A DNA stretch of 64,000 nt, taken from NCBI GenBank assembly GCA_026874595.1, contig CM049309.1:41247079-41311078 (forward strand), read 5' to 3'. Below the pieces are notes generated by a model. It saw nothing but the letters and a program-made list of their open reading frames with translations, did no database searches and had not been told where the DNA came from. Below are positions 57,201 through 64,000 of this stretch, piece after piece (position 1 is the first letter of the stretch; every line of letters starts with the position of its first letter). Source of the DNA: Sipunculus nudus (lineage: Eukaryota > Annelida > Sipuncula > Golfingiida > Sipunculidae). Made by a program: the position numbers and the translations under genes.

Positions 57201-60200
57201 GGCTAGGAATGTATTAAAAGCAGACTCGTTGATGGTTGTCACCATTGACCCGCAGTCAATTAAACACGCTATGTCTACATTATTGAATTTGGCTATAGTT
57301 GTCGGACGACTGCCAACACTTCTGCTAAGAATACTTGGTGATAATGTCGAGCCTTCTAGACATGACCCCACTGTTCGGCTCGTAGAAGTGGGGGTTACTA
57401 GTTTAAAGATAAATTTGGCCCCTGGGGACCACCGGGGGTGTTCCCAAGCAACTGTCCTGGTCCTAGCTGTGGCTGTACTGGCGGAGGTCGCATGCTAGTC
57501 GTTGCATACACAGGAGGCTGCCATGGTGGAGCACAATATGCCTGGGGCACAAACTGAAGGGCCTGATCAGTGTTTGGCCGGTTATCATTTGGCCCCTTCC
57601 TCTGAGTGGCTTTCCATTTAAAACACTGTCTCTTCCAGTGCCCTAATTTCCCACAAAAATGACATGCATCGCCTTTTCTTGCTTCAGCCGTCTGGGGTTT
57701 CCCCTTCGAAAGAGCCGCCAGCATTTCCTGTTGGTTAGATATTTGTTCTTGTTGAGCAGCGATCTGCTTTTGTTGGTTGAGTTGAAGCTCTAGCATCTTA
57801 TCAATCTTACTTTGCAACCCACATATGTCGATCACTTGCTCTTCAACACAAGTCTCCACTGGGTCGGAAGGCAACACAGGTTCGCCAGACTCGATGGAAT
57901 GACAGGAGACCTTCTTTGTCTTATTTGCCTTATCTTCTTCTGCGTAACGTACGGCTTCTTCCCGGATATCACGAAACTTCAAGTCTCTGTTCCTTCTAAT
58001 CTCTGCCCTAAGATGATCTCTAAGATGCCTGTCCCGCACTCTCTGTACAAATCTATCTCGCACGAAAGAGTCTTTATTGGTAATACAATTACTGTCCAAA
58101 CTAAGTGCGCGCTCTGCTAATCTCATTAGTGCAAAGCTGTACTCTCGCAGCGTTTCCCTCTCTCCCTGCTGCCTAGCGTAACATAAATCTAGCACATCGG
58201 CTGCAGTTATCTGTTCGCCAAATGCATTGGCTAAAACATCATATATTCTAGAGGAAGTAACATCATCCTCCTTCAAGTCAAACTTTACCTCATCCTCGGC
58301 ATCACCCTCTAAATGTGAGAGGATAAAGTCAACTGCATTCCTCTCACTAAGTGACTGGAGACTAACCTGGCGTTGGCAGTCGGCAATCCATTTCTTTAAA
58401 TCTCTGGGATCGCCACTGTACTTCCTCAGTTTTTGTGAAGTTTGTACAACCTTAACAATATGTTTAGCTTTGAGCTCATCTTCTAAAGCTAGGTTTTTAG
58501 TTTGCAAATCTGCTAACTGTTGCTGAAGCTCTTGGATTTGTGCCTCGGCCATCTTAATCCAGTAATAATTGCTGTACCGATTAACAAAATATGTCTAAGC
58601 CTTTACATGAAAATCATAAATCCACATTAACTTTAAATTGTCATGAAATCACACAGGGAATGCAGTAGTGTCAACCCAATGAGGTACATATTTCCCCTAA
58701 TAAAAAAACATTAGCATACATCAGCGACATATCACATAAACATGCAAGTATGACTCACCTTCTTCATAAATGCAATAACTACACAGTACTCTATTCAACA
58801 ACTTCCCTAAATAACAGGTACATCACCATGTGCAGAACTAGTCAGAAAAGTATGCAATATACACCTTTTGATACAAAGTACCTGGACAAATCTTGTGTAG
58901 TACAAGCTTACATGTACAACAACAATAATGGTTCATATACTATTAATACTCACCGAATAAGTGTTGACAACAACAGTCTTCCAGACTCTTTTTTTAAAGC
59001 AACATTACATTATTGTATCAAGAAATGATAATCTGTCTGTCTGTCTCTCTGCAACACTGAGTCAACCTCTTACCTCTGACTTGATATCCTTTTAGTTCCA
59101 AACATGGCCACTAGGTGTAAGCACTACCTTCAGGCACACCAATAAAAAAATAGTGACACCAAAAAAAATATGACGCCCCAAAAAACTCTAAATTCAGTAA
59201 TAATCTCAAGAAACAAAGTCGCTAGAGGTAAGTGTACCACTACTGTTCTGCATATAGGTCAAACAGGCCTTTAAATGTTCAGAATCTGTCTATGCAACAA
59301 ACACAAAAAACAACTTTATCAGAGGATAAAAACCAACTGTAACACATGGGCAAATACAATTCCAACACGTGGCATAATATGATTCAAATACATCATCCAC
59401 TACAAGGTTTATCATTCATTACAAGTATGTGCAACCTCACCTGTGAGAACCATCTCTCCTATGAACAAGACAAGAACTAGGTACATCCACAGACTGAACT
59501 GTGCATCTCGAAACAGTCCTGATGAAACATAACCTTGATGTACCACTAAAATTCAGCACAGAAATATATCTTCACAATAAGAAAGAACCCCATAATTCTA
59601 TATTACTTCATGATAAAACATGCATCGCATGCCTAAATCAAACAAAATCTAAAGATATCCGTGTTTAACAAGAAGTCAACTTCTTTGTCTCTGGCTCCAA
59701 GCCTATTAATACCGAAATGACACACTAGGTGGCAGCACAGGTCGACCAACCTTTGACCTAACAGTATGGAATCATGAGAACCCAAAGTAAAAATATATAC
59801 ATACCATCAGGTGTCTTCAATAATTCTGCAACATTATATAACATGAGACAATATGGTAAATATCTGTATTAACTGGCTGCTGTTATACTCACTTATTACA
59901 GGGCATGAACAAAGTATCTTGGGCATGAAAATGAAACAAATATGTCAATATCATGTTTCATCATAACCTGTATAATAATCACCTGTGTAATGCAGCACTT
60001 ATACAACCAGTTTTTGAGCAACCTCAAGCCATCAATATAGCACATGCAAAACTTCAATATATGACTGTAACTGCTGTAATACAGTACTTACCAGCAACTT
60101 GCACTCTTCAACTTTTAAGTAAAATATATTCTTGGTGACAAACAGTAAAATTCAAAATTTCCATCAACCTATTGACAAAAATACATAGTGACACCTATAC

Positions 60201-63065
60201 ATGCAAGTATGTAACAACAATGTACACTTTGTTCAATGTCACCTGAAATTCCATGTCTTGTGAACACATCAGTAAAATTAAATGACTGTTCGCATGTGTT
60301 GCACTTACAACCGTGCATAATGCATCAAACCATGGAATTATATCACCTTGGCACTCGCCACTCTATATTTTTATATAGCATTCAAAATACAACCAACAAA
60401 ATTCAAATTGTGACGTATCAACCCTTGTGTATGCTTAGCATACAAGTAGCAAACATGATATGATATGCAAACAAATAACTTTAATCTAATGGTCACTACA
60501 GCTGTGATTGCATCAGCAGCCCCTGAAACCTGTGAAAACATATCTGGACCCAACCGTGCAACATCTGTCAATATAGCACAACATTCACAAAATATAATAA
60601 GGATGTGTGATGCAACATCTATGATCACAACAAACACAGTAAATGTCCATCAAGACAGTCCTTCTCTCTCAACAGAGCAATATCATCCACAGCTTACAAG
60701 TGATGCTGACACCAGTCCATTTCCTGGCATGTTTGTATGATCATGCATACAAACTTGTAAAGCACACAATGTCAAGGGTATAAATGTAGTATATATTTGT
60801 GAGTCACTCTTGGACTGTCCCCATAAATGAATAGACTCTCCATGGGTACATACATATTATATTGTCCATTATGGGAGGAAACATCAACCATCAAGTATCT
60901 GTAGTTCACACGGGAATCCTCATAGCCATATATATGGTCCAACAGCAAGGTCCACATCGAGGTCACAGATCAGGGAACACCACATCAGAGAACACCACAT
61001 CACCAACTGCATCCAGTGCGAACAAGCTCCTAACCAGCCACCCTATTAGTTTTATTACAGTTCATGAAAAGCAGCCAATCCCACCGCTGGCCACCAGCTG
61101 TAACCGGTCTCGGTTAAGTATAAACAATTTAAGGCTGCACATTGGTAGACGTTTATTCCAATGTTGTTCATGACAGTATCAGCAAGGCAGAGCCTCTGCT
61201 TACACAGCACACAAGCTTATGGTACACGATTAGCAAGTATTAGGAACTAAGAATAATGTAACTTAGGGTACAGGTTAGGTTTAGGGTTAGGGTGGCTGGT
61301 TACTCCCGGAGGGAACGTTCAGTATCTGGCATCCTGCCCAAATAAACAAAGAAAACAATATATAGCCAACCCTGTCATACACTAATACATGGTTCAATAT
61401 TATGATTAACTATCAAGAAGAAAGATGAGTTTATAACAAAAGAGCATTTCTATTGTGTCTATTGTTTACATGACAAGTCAAGAAATATCTCCCAGGTTAC
61501 AATAGAGAAATAATTAATAAAGAGTAATCCTGGTTTCATTAAAGAGATATTGTTGATAATATAATATTACTGGTAACTAAGAGTGAGTTACATTAAAGAA
61601 AACAGTATTTAAATTGTCGGAAACTACTTTAGACAATCATATGAGCGATAACACAAGAACGAATGCGCAACAGCTGGCGCCATCTACCGGCTTACCAGTA
61701 TACAAGTCAGGATAGTAATCCTTCACCACTACTCGGACAAGCGTTAAACTACTCTTAACATGATAATGTACATCTTACTCAAAGAGTTACAAACGGATAT
61801 AGCCATTATGAATTATGGTTTATCCAGCTACCTGAATTATCATACAAATAACTCAGTAGATAATCATTTATCGGCGGTAGAACATACAAACAAGCAGCGG
61901 TTTACAACATTATCTCGCCGCACGATGTGAATATCGCAATCCAAAAACAAAATGCGCTATTCTTTACGAAGTAAGAGGCGTTTACACTTCAGACTACTAT
62001 CAATATCAAGGAAAGGTACTAGTCTAACATTATAATCATTATATATTAAATGACAAACGAAACTAACCTCAGATGAGATGCTAAAATGCTCCCGCGCAGC
62101 TCTATCACACAGCTTTTACAAACATGGCTTCCAAAAGAACGCTGGTTTCCGCCCTGCGCTAATGAGTGTGCGCAGTCGTACAAGTGACTGGCACTCGCTG
62201 TTAGTCTGACAATATTAAAAAGCCATACACATTCAAATATAGGTTACGAGGGTCTATTTATTAGCAAACTATTCTACAGTGATACTGGTAATGATGTGAA
62301 TTAATGATAATGGAAAATACTAAAAATATTCCTGTCACCAGTTTATTCACAGTTTGGTTTATATAAACTAGATTATATCATAGTGCATCTGCATTTTAAA
62401 GCTGAAAAAGATGTTTTCCTTGGTGGAGATGTAAACACTATTTTCTACCTCTGGGTTTAATTCATGTTAAAGCTACATACATAAGTTATAATATTTAGAC
62501 ATTAACTGTCTGATCAAAAGAATAATGCTTTCAAACTATACATTTTATGAAACAAAACCCCGCCTTGTGACCATCACACAATTTTGACCCCCCCCCCCCT
62601 TCCAAGTTATGACCACTTTTCTTGGTCCAGGATATATGATCCAGTAACTATGAATTTCACTAATACGACCACCCCCAAATTATGACCACTTTGGTCTGTC
62701 CCCACCATGGTTGTAATTGTGGGGTTATACTATATGTAGATCTAGAAAGGCACTCAGGGAGTGCAGACCTCTGCAAAGGCAGCTCAATACCCCCATATGG
62801 CATTGTCAGAAAAGCAGCATTTTCAATTAAAAACAAACATACACCGGCAAAATCAAAACCCCCACCCCTTGACGGACGTAAATATTGTGGCTGTACCTGT
62901 AGAGTCTGCCAGTGCTGGGGGGACTGTTTCTGTCAGAGACACCACTGTTTTGATGCCATGGTCTAGCAAGTACTGAACATGACCTGAAGATGCTGGGTAT
63001 GCCATGGCAGCCAACAGATCCTCAACTACCCAGGAGAAGTTCGGAGGGAACACTGCAGACGCCAT
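45062..63065 (-). CDS. DUSP23: Dual-specificity phosphatase 23 (3 coding exons, 154 aa)
   Basis: Exons 63065-62897, 51417-51314 and 45253-45062 join to 465 nt (phase 1, then 0) and give a protein four residues longer than human DUSP23/VHZ (150 aa). It is a small atypical cysteine phosphatase acting on phospho-Tyr/Ser/Thr substrates. Visible: PPNFSWV near the N-terminus and LLDHGIKTVVSLTE; the general-acid Asp67 in IEDFTPP; and the P-loop HCAHGRGRTG with nucleophile Cys97 and Arg103. The human counterparts are Asp65, Cys95 and Arg101. RPRSIETTEQE near the end is also family-typical. Intron 1 (11.5 kb) contains a complete Ty3/gypsy element and intron 2 (6 kb) is nearly all repeats. An acceptor (actacag) touches the ATG, so a 5' UTR exon lies upstream, perhaps the one ending at 63685. 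Confidence 0.93.
45254..46085 (-). repeat. Degenerate 23-bp minisatellite in DUSP23 intron 2
   Basis: The plus-strand unit AAAAATAAACCCTGCCTCCAGAT repeats every 23 bases around 45840-45970. More diverged units (AATAAACAATGCCTTCAGATAT) fill 45265-45640 and 45980-46075. It starts right after exon 3. Confidence 0.75.
46290..49060 (+). repeat. Composite interspersed repeat with internal satellite
   Basis: It begins with AAGGCCTACAGGCCTAATGCG, AACCTGTG (46293-46320) and ends CTCACAGGTTCGCTAAAAA (49040-49058). The two ends share the inverted 11-mer GCGAACCTGTG / CACAGGTTCGC. Inside are GGTGGCACCACC (46477), GTGATCACATG repeats (46840-46920), a 177-bp tandem array and an exact GGTGGCGCCACC (48573). 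The same order of parts is seen at 29490-30830. No coding frame. Confidence 0.6.
47678..48570 (+). repeat. 177-bp tandem satellite (about five units)
   Basis: CAGCTTCCCATAACTCAGCC or its variants begin units at 47678, 47855, 48032, 48209 and 48386, an exact 177-base period. Each unit carries CATTTGAACAAACTTGAATT, AATTAATGTGTGAGATT and TTTTTGAGAAGAAGATTTTT. The last unit is degenerate. Confidence 0.9.
49535..51238. mobile_element. Inverted-repeat-bounded non-coding element
   Basis: GTATCCCCAGAC at 49535 and its exact complement GTCTGGGGATAC at 51227-51238 bound 1.7 kb of non-coding DNA. The left end also forms a hairpin with GGGGGATAC (49552-49560), and a GCC trinucleotide run follows (49579-49598). 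The interior is mainly a ~288-bp tandem repeat. It looks like a non-autonomous element whose inside has expanded. No target duplication identified. Confidence 0.5.
50190..51115 (+). repeat. ~288-bp tandem repeat rich in AGGTCA half sites
   Basis: ATCTGTCCAAAAATTAGTTT recurs at 50361, 50651 and 50938 (290 and 287 apart). Each unit has two clusters such as GAGGTCAAAGGTCAAGGTCA, that is AGGTCA elements in DR1 and DR0 spacing. About seven clusters are present. The minus-strand frames at 50512-51187 are repeats of the array, not proteins. Confidence 0.85.
51314..51417 (-). CDS. DUSP23: DUSP23 exon 2 (general-acid loop)
   Basis: Acceptor ccccatag, donor gtaagc. It encodes LIVVHIGIEDFTPPTMHQVE and then QFINLMEDARRNKE. 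This 104-base exon sits between an inverted-repeat element ending at 51238 and an LTR starting at 51448. Confidence 0.93.
51444..51447. repeat. Target-site duplication, left copy (gtga)
   Basis: GTGA directly before the left LTR, matched by GTGA at 62279-62282 directly after the right LTR. A 4-bp duplication fits a retroviral-type integrase. Confidence 0.85.
51448..52627 (-). repeat. 3' LTR of the Ty3/gypsy element
   Basis: 1180 bp, begins TGTAACCGG and ends TTCTACA in plus orientation, giving TGTA...TACA ends. It contains TTAGGTTTAGGGTTAGGGTG (about 51626-51645), a short telomere-like run. It ends 30 bases from the acceptor of DUSP23 exon 2. Confidence 0.97.
52628..52642 (-). promoter_or_regulatory. 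Polypurine tract
   Basis: Minus strand AAAGGTGGGGGCGGA directly before the 3' LTR, the expected primer for plus-strand DNA synthesis. Confidence 0.85.
52643..53375 (-). other. 3' non-coding region of the Ty3/gypsy element
   Basis: About 730 bases between the pol stop and the polypurine tract, without a convincing frame in either direction. In particular no signal peptide or transmembrane frame resembling an envelope gene. Confidence 0.7.
53376..54212 (-). pseudogene. Pol C-terminal part beyond the in-frame TAG (integrase C-terminus)
   Basis: The same frame continues 278 codons past the TAG: RYNRTLHELL, then TYFYNTTPHSATGYSPFYVI (typical of the integrase core end), a GPY/F-like module (about RPERYKVVQK...RWVNRTEIRP) and an acidic Ser/Glu/Asp-rich tail. 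It has no other defect. It is expressed only if the stop is read through, so I list it as a broken part of pol. Confidence 0.85.
54213..57371 (-). CDS. pol: Pol of the Ty3/gypsy element: protease, RT, RNase H, integrase (up to in-frame TAG)
   Basis: 1052 codons counted from a GTG at 57371; the real entry is probably the frameshift site at 57407. Domains: aspartic protease (LIDCGSMVTT, Asp39, with Cys where Thr/Ser is usual); reverse transcriptase (FSTMDLVSAYNQ, Asp407; VYLDDIIVYS, Asp pair 471-472); RNase H (ILEIDASRQG, Asp631; VYTDNNPLTY, Asp701); integrase with an HHCC zinc-binding region (HNDHGHQG to CERC, 893-931) and DDE residues Asp958 (VAVDFT) and Asp1017 (HSDQGRDF). The frame stops at TAG right after GNGQC, exactly 36 residues after Asp1017, where D,D-35-E integrases have their Glu. 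Confidence 0.93.
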   Translation of the reverse strand: MGSCLEGSTLSPSILSRSVGSRPTTIAKFNNVDIACLIDCGSMVTTINESAFNTFLAPSGVGFQSGHWFPIRGANGLDIPYVGVAVLNIQVEDTLVRDIGVFIMKDTKETEESRKNLPGIIGTNVLGRIPKFLSLFKGTAESNSCFARLAGGANHILPASSISSVQVTCPKGGSVVIEPLKDQGVQGIQVLPVWISERDGPVTIPVVNTNLHDVTIRRGTRLGLVMDANPVEPKIDVDIRCNYIFVAQAEHEPNQECTVSGDYLPKITADNFPGSPEELVKAQDLFRRHAKVFMKEDEPLGCTSAIKHKIRTCDNEPIVQPFRRLPPHQWNEVKKHLEELLASGVIKESNSNYASPIVIVRKCNGNIRMCVDYRKLNQKIKRDQFPLPRIQESLEALRGSTIFSTMDLVSAYNQVEVEPEDREKTAFTTPMGLFEYIRMPFGLTNAPATFSRLVSQVFRDEIFTSILVYLDDIIVYSDGVEEHLSRLDRVFQRLSQYNLRVKADKCNFFKTETKFLGHIVSSCGVSTDPAKLSAVADWQEPTTVKELRRFLGFTSYYRRFVPGYASIAAPLHSLVGDKTGKRKKTKYLNIDLVNDWNEDHREAFRTLKEKLVSSEVLAFPDFSRPFILEIDASRQGLGAILSQEQNGTKKVISYASRSLRKTEKNPVGYSSKKLELLALRWAVTQQFKDYLCYGPCIVYTDNNPLTYLFTKSKLPALEQKWASELANYDIKIVYKPGRKNGNADALSRQEARPWDITPEEVRDQCNSVLDSSAFPSELQVAMYEAVVTTEAENCMADASCTNLPCMTPDKMKTLQRDDMSIRRFIDIFERGQKLNGVQRKKESREVQLLIRQWDKMTLTNGLLYRRVNDPKLGVLNQVVLPTELRCGALRSVHNDHGHQGLDRAMLILRPRCYWPRMLRDMEEWIKVCERCNLSKLEKVKSPLGTLSASKPFEVVAVDFTLMDKSSSGCENILVITDVFSKYTLAVPAPDQKAVTVAQLLVSHWFRRFGPPLRLHSDQGRDFEGHLIKDLCRLYGVKKSKTTAYRPQGNGQC
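57348..57407 (-). promoter_or_regulatory. -1 ribosomal frameshift signal at the gag-pol junction
   Basis: Minus strand: T TTA AAC (57407-57401) in the gag frame lies directly before the gag TAG (57400-57398). Six or seven bases later, stem 1 CCCCAC (57393-57388) can pair with GTGGGG (57371-57366). Its loop CGAGCC (57382-57377) can pair with GGCTCG (57353-57348). This is the classic layout of slippery site, short spacer and H-type pseudoknot, and the -1 frame is open from the heptamer into pol. Confidence 0.8.
57398..58552 (-). CDS. gag: Gag of the Ty3/gypsy element (384 aa)
   Basis: Starts at ATG 58552 just after a non-coding leader. Structure: an N-terminal coiled-coil-like stretch (residues 1-35, QIQELQQQLADLQTKN); a capsid-like region with DPRDLKKWIADCQ and GERETLREYSFALMRLAERA; a Gln-rich coiled coil (about 245-282); one CCHC zinc knuckle (CHFCGKLGHWKRQC, 297-310) for nucleic-acid binding; and a Pro/Gly-rich tail. 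It forms the particle of the element. The last sense codons before TAG are TTA AAC, part of a slippery heptamer. Confidence 0.93.
   Translation of the reverse strand: MAEAQIQELQQQLADLQTKNLALEDELKAKHIVKVVQTSQKLRKYSGDPRDLKKWIADCQRQVSLQSLSERNAVDFILSHLEGDAEDEVKFDLKEDDVTSSRIYDVLANAFGEQITAADVLDLCYARQQGERETLREYSFALMRLAERALSLDSNCITNKDSFVRDRFVQRVRDRHLRDHLRAEIRRNRDLKFRDIREEAVRYAEEDKANKTKKVSCHSIESGEPVLPSDPVETCVEEQVIDICGLQSKIDKMLELQLNQQKQIAAQQEQISNQQEMLAALSKGKPQTAEARKGDACHFCGKLGHWKRQCFKWKATQRKGPNDNRPNTDQALQFVPQAYCAPPWQPPVYATTSMRPPPVQPQLGPGQLLGNTPGGPQGPNLSLN
58553..61077 (-). other. Long untranslated leader of the Ty3/gypsy element
   Basis: About 2.5 kb between the primer-binding site and the gag ATG. 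Minus-strand frames here are short and look random (for example a hydrophobic 88-codon frame at 60637). Plus-strand frames (60465-60740, 60862-61173) run against the element and show no domains. Confidence 0.6.
61078..61096 (-). promoter_or_regulatory. Primer-binding site of the Ty3/gypsy element
   Basis: Two bases inside the 5' LTR the minus strand reads TGGTGGCCAGCGGTGGGAT. It begins TGG, as required to pair with a tRNA CCA end, and resembles the complement of a leucine tRNA 3' end with one extra base. The primer identity is tentative. Confidence 0.65.
61099..62278 (-). repeat. 5' LTR of the Ty3/gypsy element
   Basis: 1180 bp, the same length and, as far as I could compare by eye, the same sequence as the other LTR. 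It should carry the element's promoter, in the same direction as DUSP23. Confidence 0.97.
62279..62282. repeat. Target-site duplication, right copy (gtga)
   Basis: GTGA directly after the right LTR. See the left copy at 51444-51447. Confidence 0.85.
62283..62896 (-). other. 5' part of DUSP23 intron 1
   Basis: Original intron sequence between exon 1 and the retrotransposon. It contains C11 (62588-62598), ATGACCACTTT phrases of a pogo-MITE type (62560-62700) and a copy of the GCAGACCTCTGCAAAGGC repeat (62762-62830). Confidence 0.45.
62897..63065 (-). CDS. DUSP23: DUSP23 exon 1 (coding)
   Basis: It encodes MASAVFPPNFSWVVEDLLAA through PPALADST plus one base. Donor gtacag at 62896-62891. Splicing here gives exactly the family spacing between SLTE and the IEDF motif. 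Confidence 0.92.
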
Positions 63066-64000
63066 CTGTAGTAAAATTCCTTATTATTGAATCCAATTTG
63101 TGAATACCAAGCCCACTGATATACACAAATTATAAACTAGATTGATATTAGACACAATATTAAGAGACTTTCAAAAAGCATTTGATAAAACACAAATAAA
63201 GGCTTCACAAAAACATGTAAGTAGAATGGAAAAATTTTGCAAGGTTTTGCAAAACCAATTAAAATAAATGACTTGAAAAAAATAATTATTCAAAGGATCT
63301 GATGTAAATTTTCACAAAGGTTTCCACAGGACATAAGAAAATTAAAAAAAAATACTATTAAGAAATTCATTAACATTTAATAAAGAAAAATCAAATCAAA
63401 TCAAATAAAGATGTGAAAGTCTGTTTAAAATCCTTATATTTATTATTATTTATTATTAATTTATTTATGTTAAAATCAGACCTGCCAAAGTAGTTGTTCA
63501 TTTTGGCAATAGCAATTCTGGCCAAAGGTTTTTATTTTTTATCATCTACTTTTTCATTTCCTATTTCAAAATACTTACTGGTGATCAGTATGCTACAACT
63601 TACAAGGTAGTCTTCACTTACTGAACTGGTAATGAATATACATGATGCCATCTTTATCACTGCATTCTAATTAATACCACTCACCTTGTGTATCTGAGGA
63701 TGATTGGACTTGGCGTAATTAATCTGCTCATCGACTAACTTAATGAAATGTATCAGTACGAGTTGACATGTTCTTCTTGTGATTTCTCTTAGTGGATATA
63801 TCTTTCTCTTGAACAGCTCCACCAAAACCAGTCACAATATAGAACGCCAAATGAATTTGAAATTATTTCTTATTTTCATTGTGATGCCCACTCGTGTTTA
63901 ATACCTACAAATAAAAAATATTTTTCATATATTTCATAATATATTAATCATGCATTTCAACCAATTCAGATTTAATTTTATCACTGATATTTCAATAACT
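63066..64000. other. Right end of the window
   Basis: Apart from the candidate exon, the sequence is AT-rich with poly-A stretches and TATTATT repeats (63430-63470). No further gene is recognisable. Confidence 0.4.
63685..63831 (-). other. Candidate upstream exon of DUSP23
   Basis: The minus strand shows a strong donor (CACAAG then gtgagt at 63684). It is preceded by a frame open for 49 codons (LIHFIKLVDEQINYAKSNHP near its end) but lacking ATG. An acceptor touches the DUSP23 ATG, so an upstream exon must exist. This is the best candidate and is most simply a 5' UTR exon. A coding extension is possible because the phase would be 0. Confidence 0.35.

Larger units (their letters stand above)
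51448..62278 (-). mobile_element. Full-length Ty3/gypsy LTR retrotransposon in DUSP23 intron 1
   Basis: A 10.8-kb element on the minus strand. It has two 1180-bp LTRs, a primer-binding site inside the 5' (right) LTR, a ~2.5-kb untranslated leader, gag (58552-57398), pol by probable -1 frameshift (57407-53376), a ~730-base 3' non-coding part with a polypurine tract, and a 4-bp target duplication. The domain order protease, reverse transcriptase, RNase H, integrase defines Ty3/gypsy. No envelope-type frame. By eye the LTRs do not differ, so insertion was recent. Pol has a TAG at the catalytic Glu of integrase, so this copy is probably not autonomous. Confidence 0.95.

Noticed and set aside
54292-58526. 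Many plus-strand frames of 60-145 codons across gag-pol
   Set aside because: They are antisense to strongly supported gag and pol and have no domains of their own.

Overview
The window reads as nuclear DNA of a marine invertebrate. It is AT-rich, has spliced genes with long introns, many non-autonomous transposon relics, TA microsatellites, poly-G tracts and satellite-like arrays. The repeat style (GGTCAAGGTCA-type arrays, GGTGGCGCCACC arrays, tRNA-derived SINE heads) and the proteins suggest a mollusc or another lophotrochozoan. That placement is an inference and is not proven.

Four host genes can be supported. (1) 785-1177 (+): a single-exon, single-pass membrane protein resembling the KCNE potassium-channel beta subunits. 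(2) 24816-10650 (-): a 13-exon DEK chromatin-protein gene, predicted at 462 aa, with SAP and DEK C-terminal domains. (3) 33521-40480 (+): a three-exon neuronal calcium sensor of hippocalcin/neurocalcin type, 184 aa. (4) 63065-45062 (-): a three-exon DUSP23 phosphatase, 154 aa, whose codons join exactly across both introns.

Mobile DNA dominates the rest. Intron 1 of DUSP23 holds a young Ty3/gypsy retrotransposon (51448-62278, minus strand, same sense as the gene). It has two 1180-bp LTRs that look identical, a 4-bp target duplication, a primer-binding site, a polypurine tract, gag and pol. Gag ends with a U_UUA_AAC slippery heptamer directly before its stop, followed by a predicted H-type pseudoknot, so pol is probably made by -1 frameshifting. 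Pol is interrupted by an in-frame TAG at the exact D,D-35-E glutamate position of integrase. Intron 1 of the calcium-sensor gene holds a 5'-truncated, frameshifted non-LTR retrotransposon in antisense. Smaller relics include a hAT-type MITE (4459-4823), a pogo-type MITE (7156-7301), foldback elements (23698-24089, 43175-43513) and two SINE-like heads.

Tandem DNA is also abundant. There is a 40-bp minisatellite in calcium-sensor intron 2, and a repeat next to DEK exon 11 that reiterates that exon's own 5' splice site. There are about 140-bp monomer arrays with the palindromic core GGTGGCGCCACC, a 177-bp satellite, a 288-bp repeat rich in nuclear-receptor half sites, and a 23-bp minisatellite. 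The four host genes show no functional link to one another; this is a gene-sparse, repeat-rich region. No tRNA, rRNA, CRISPR array or operon-type organisation was found.
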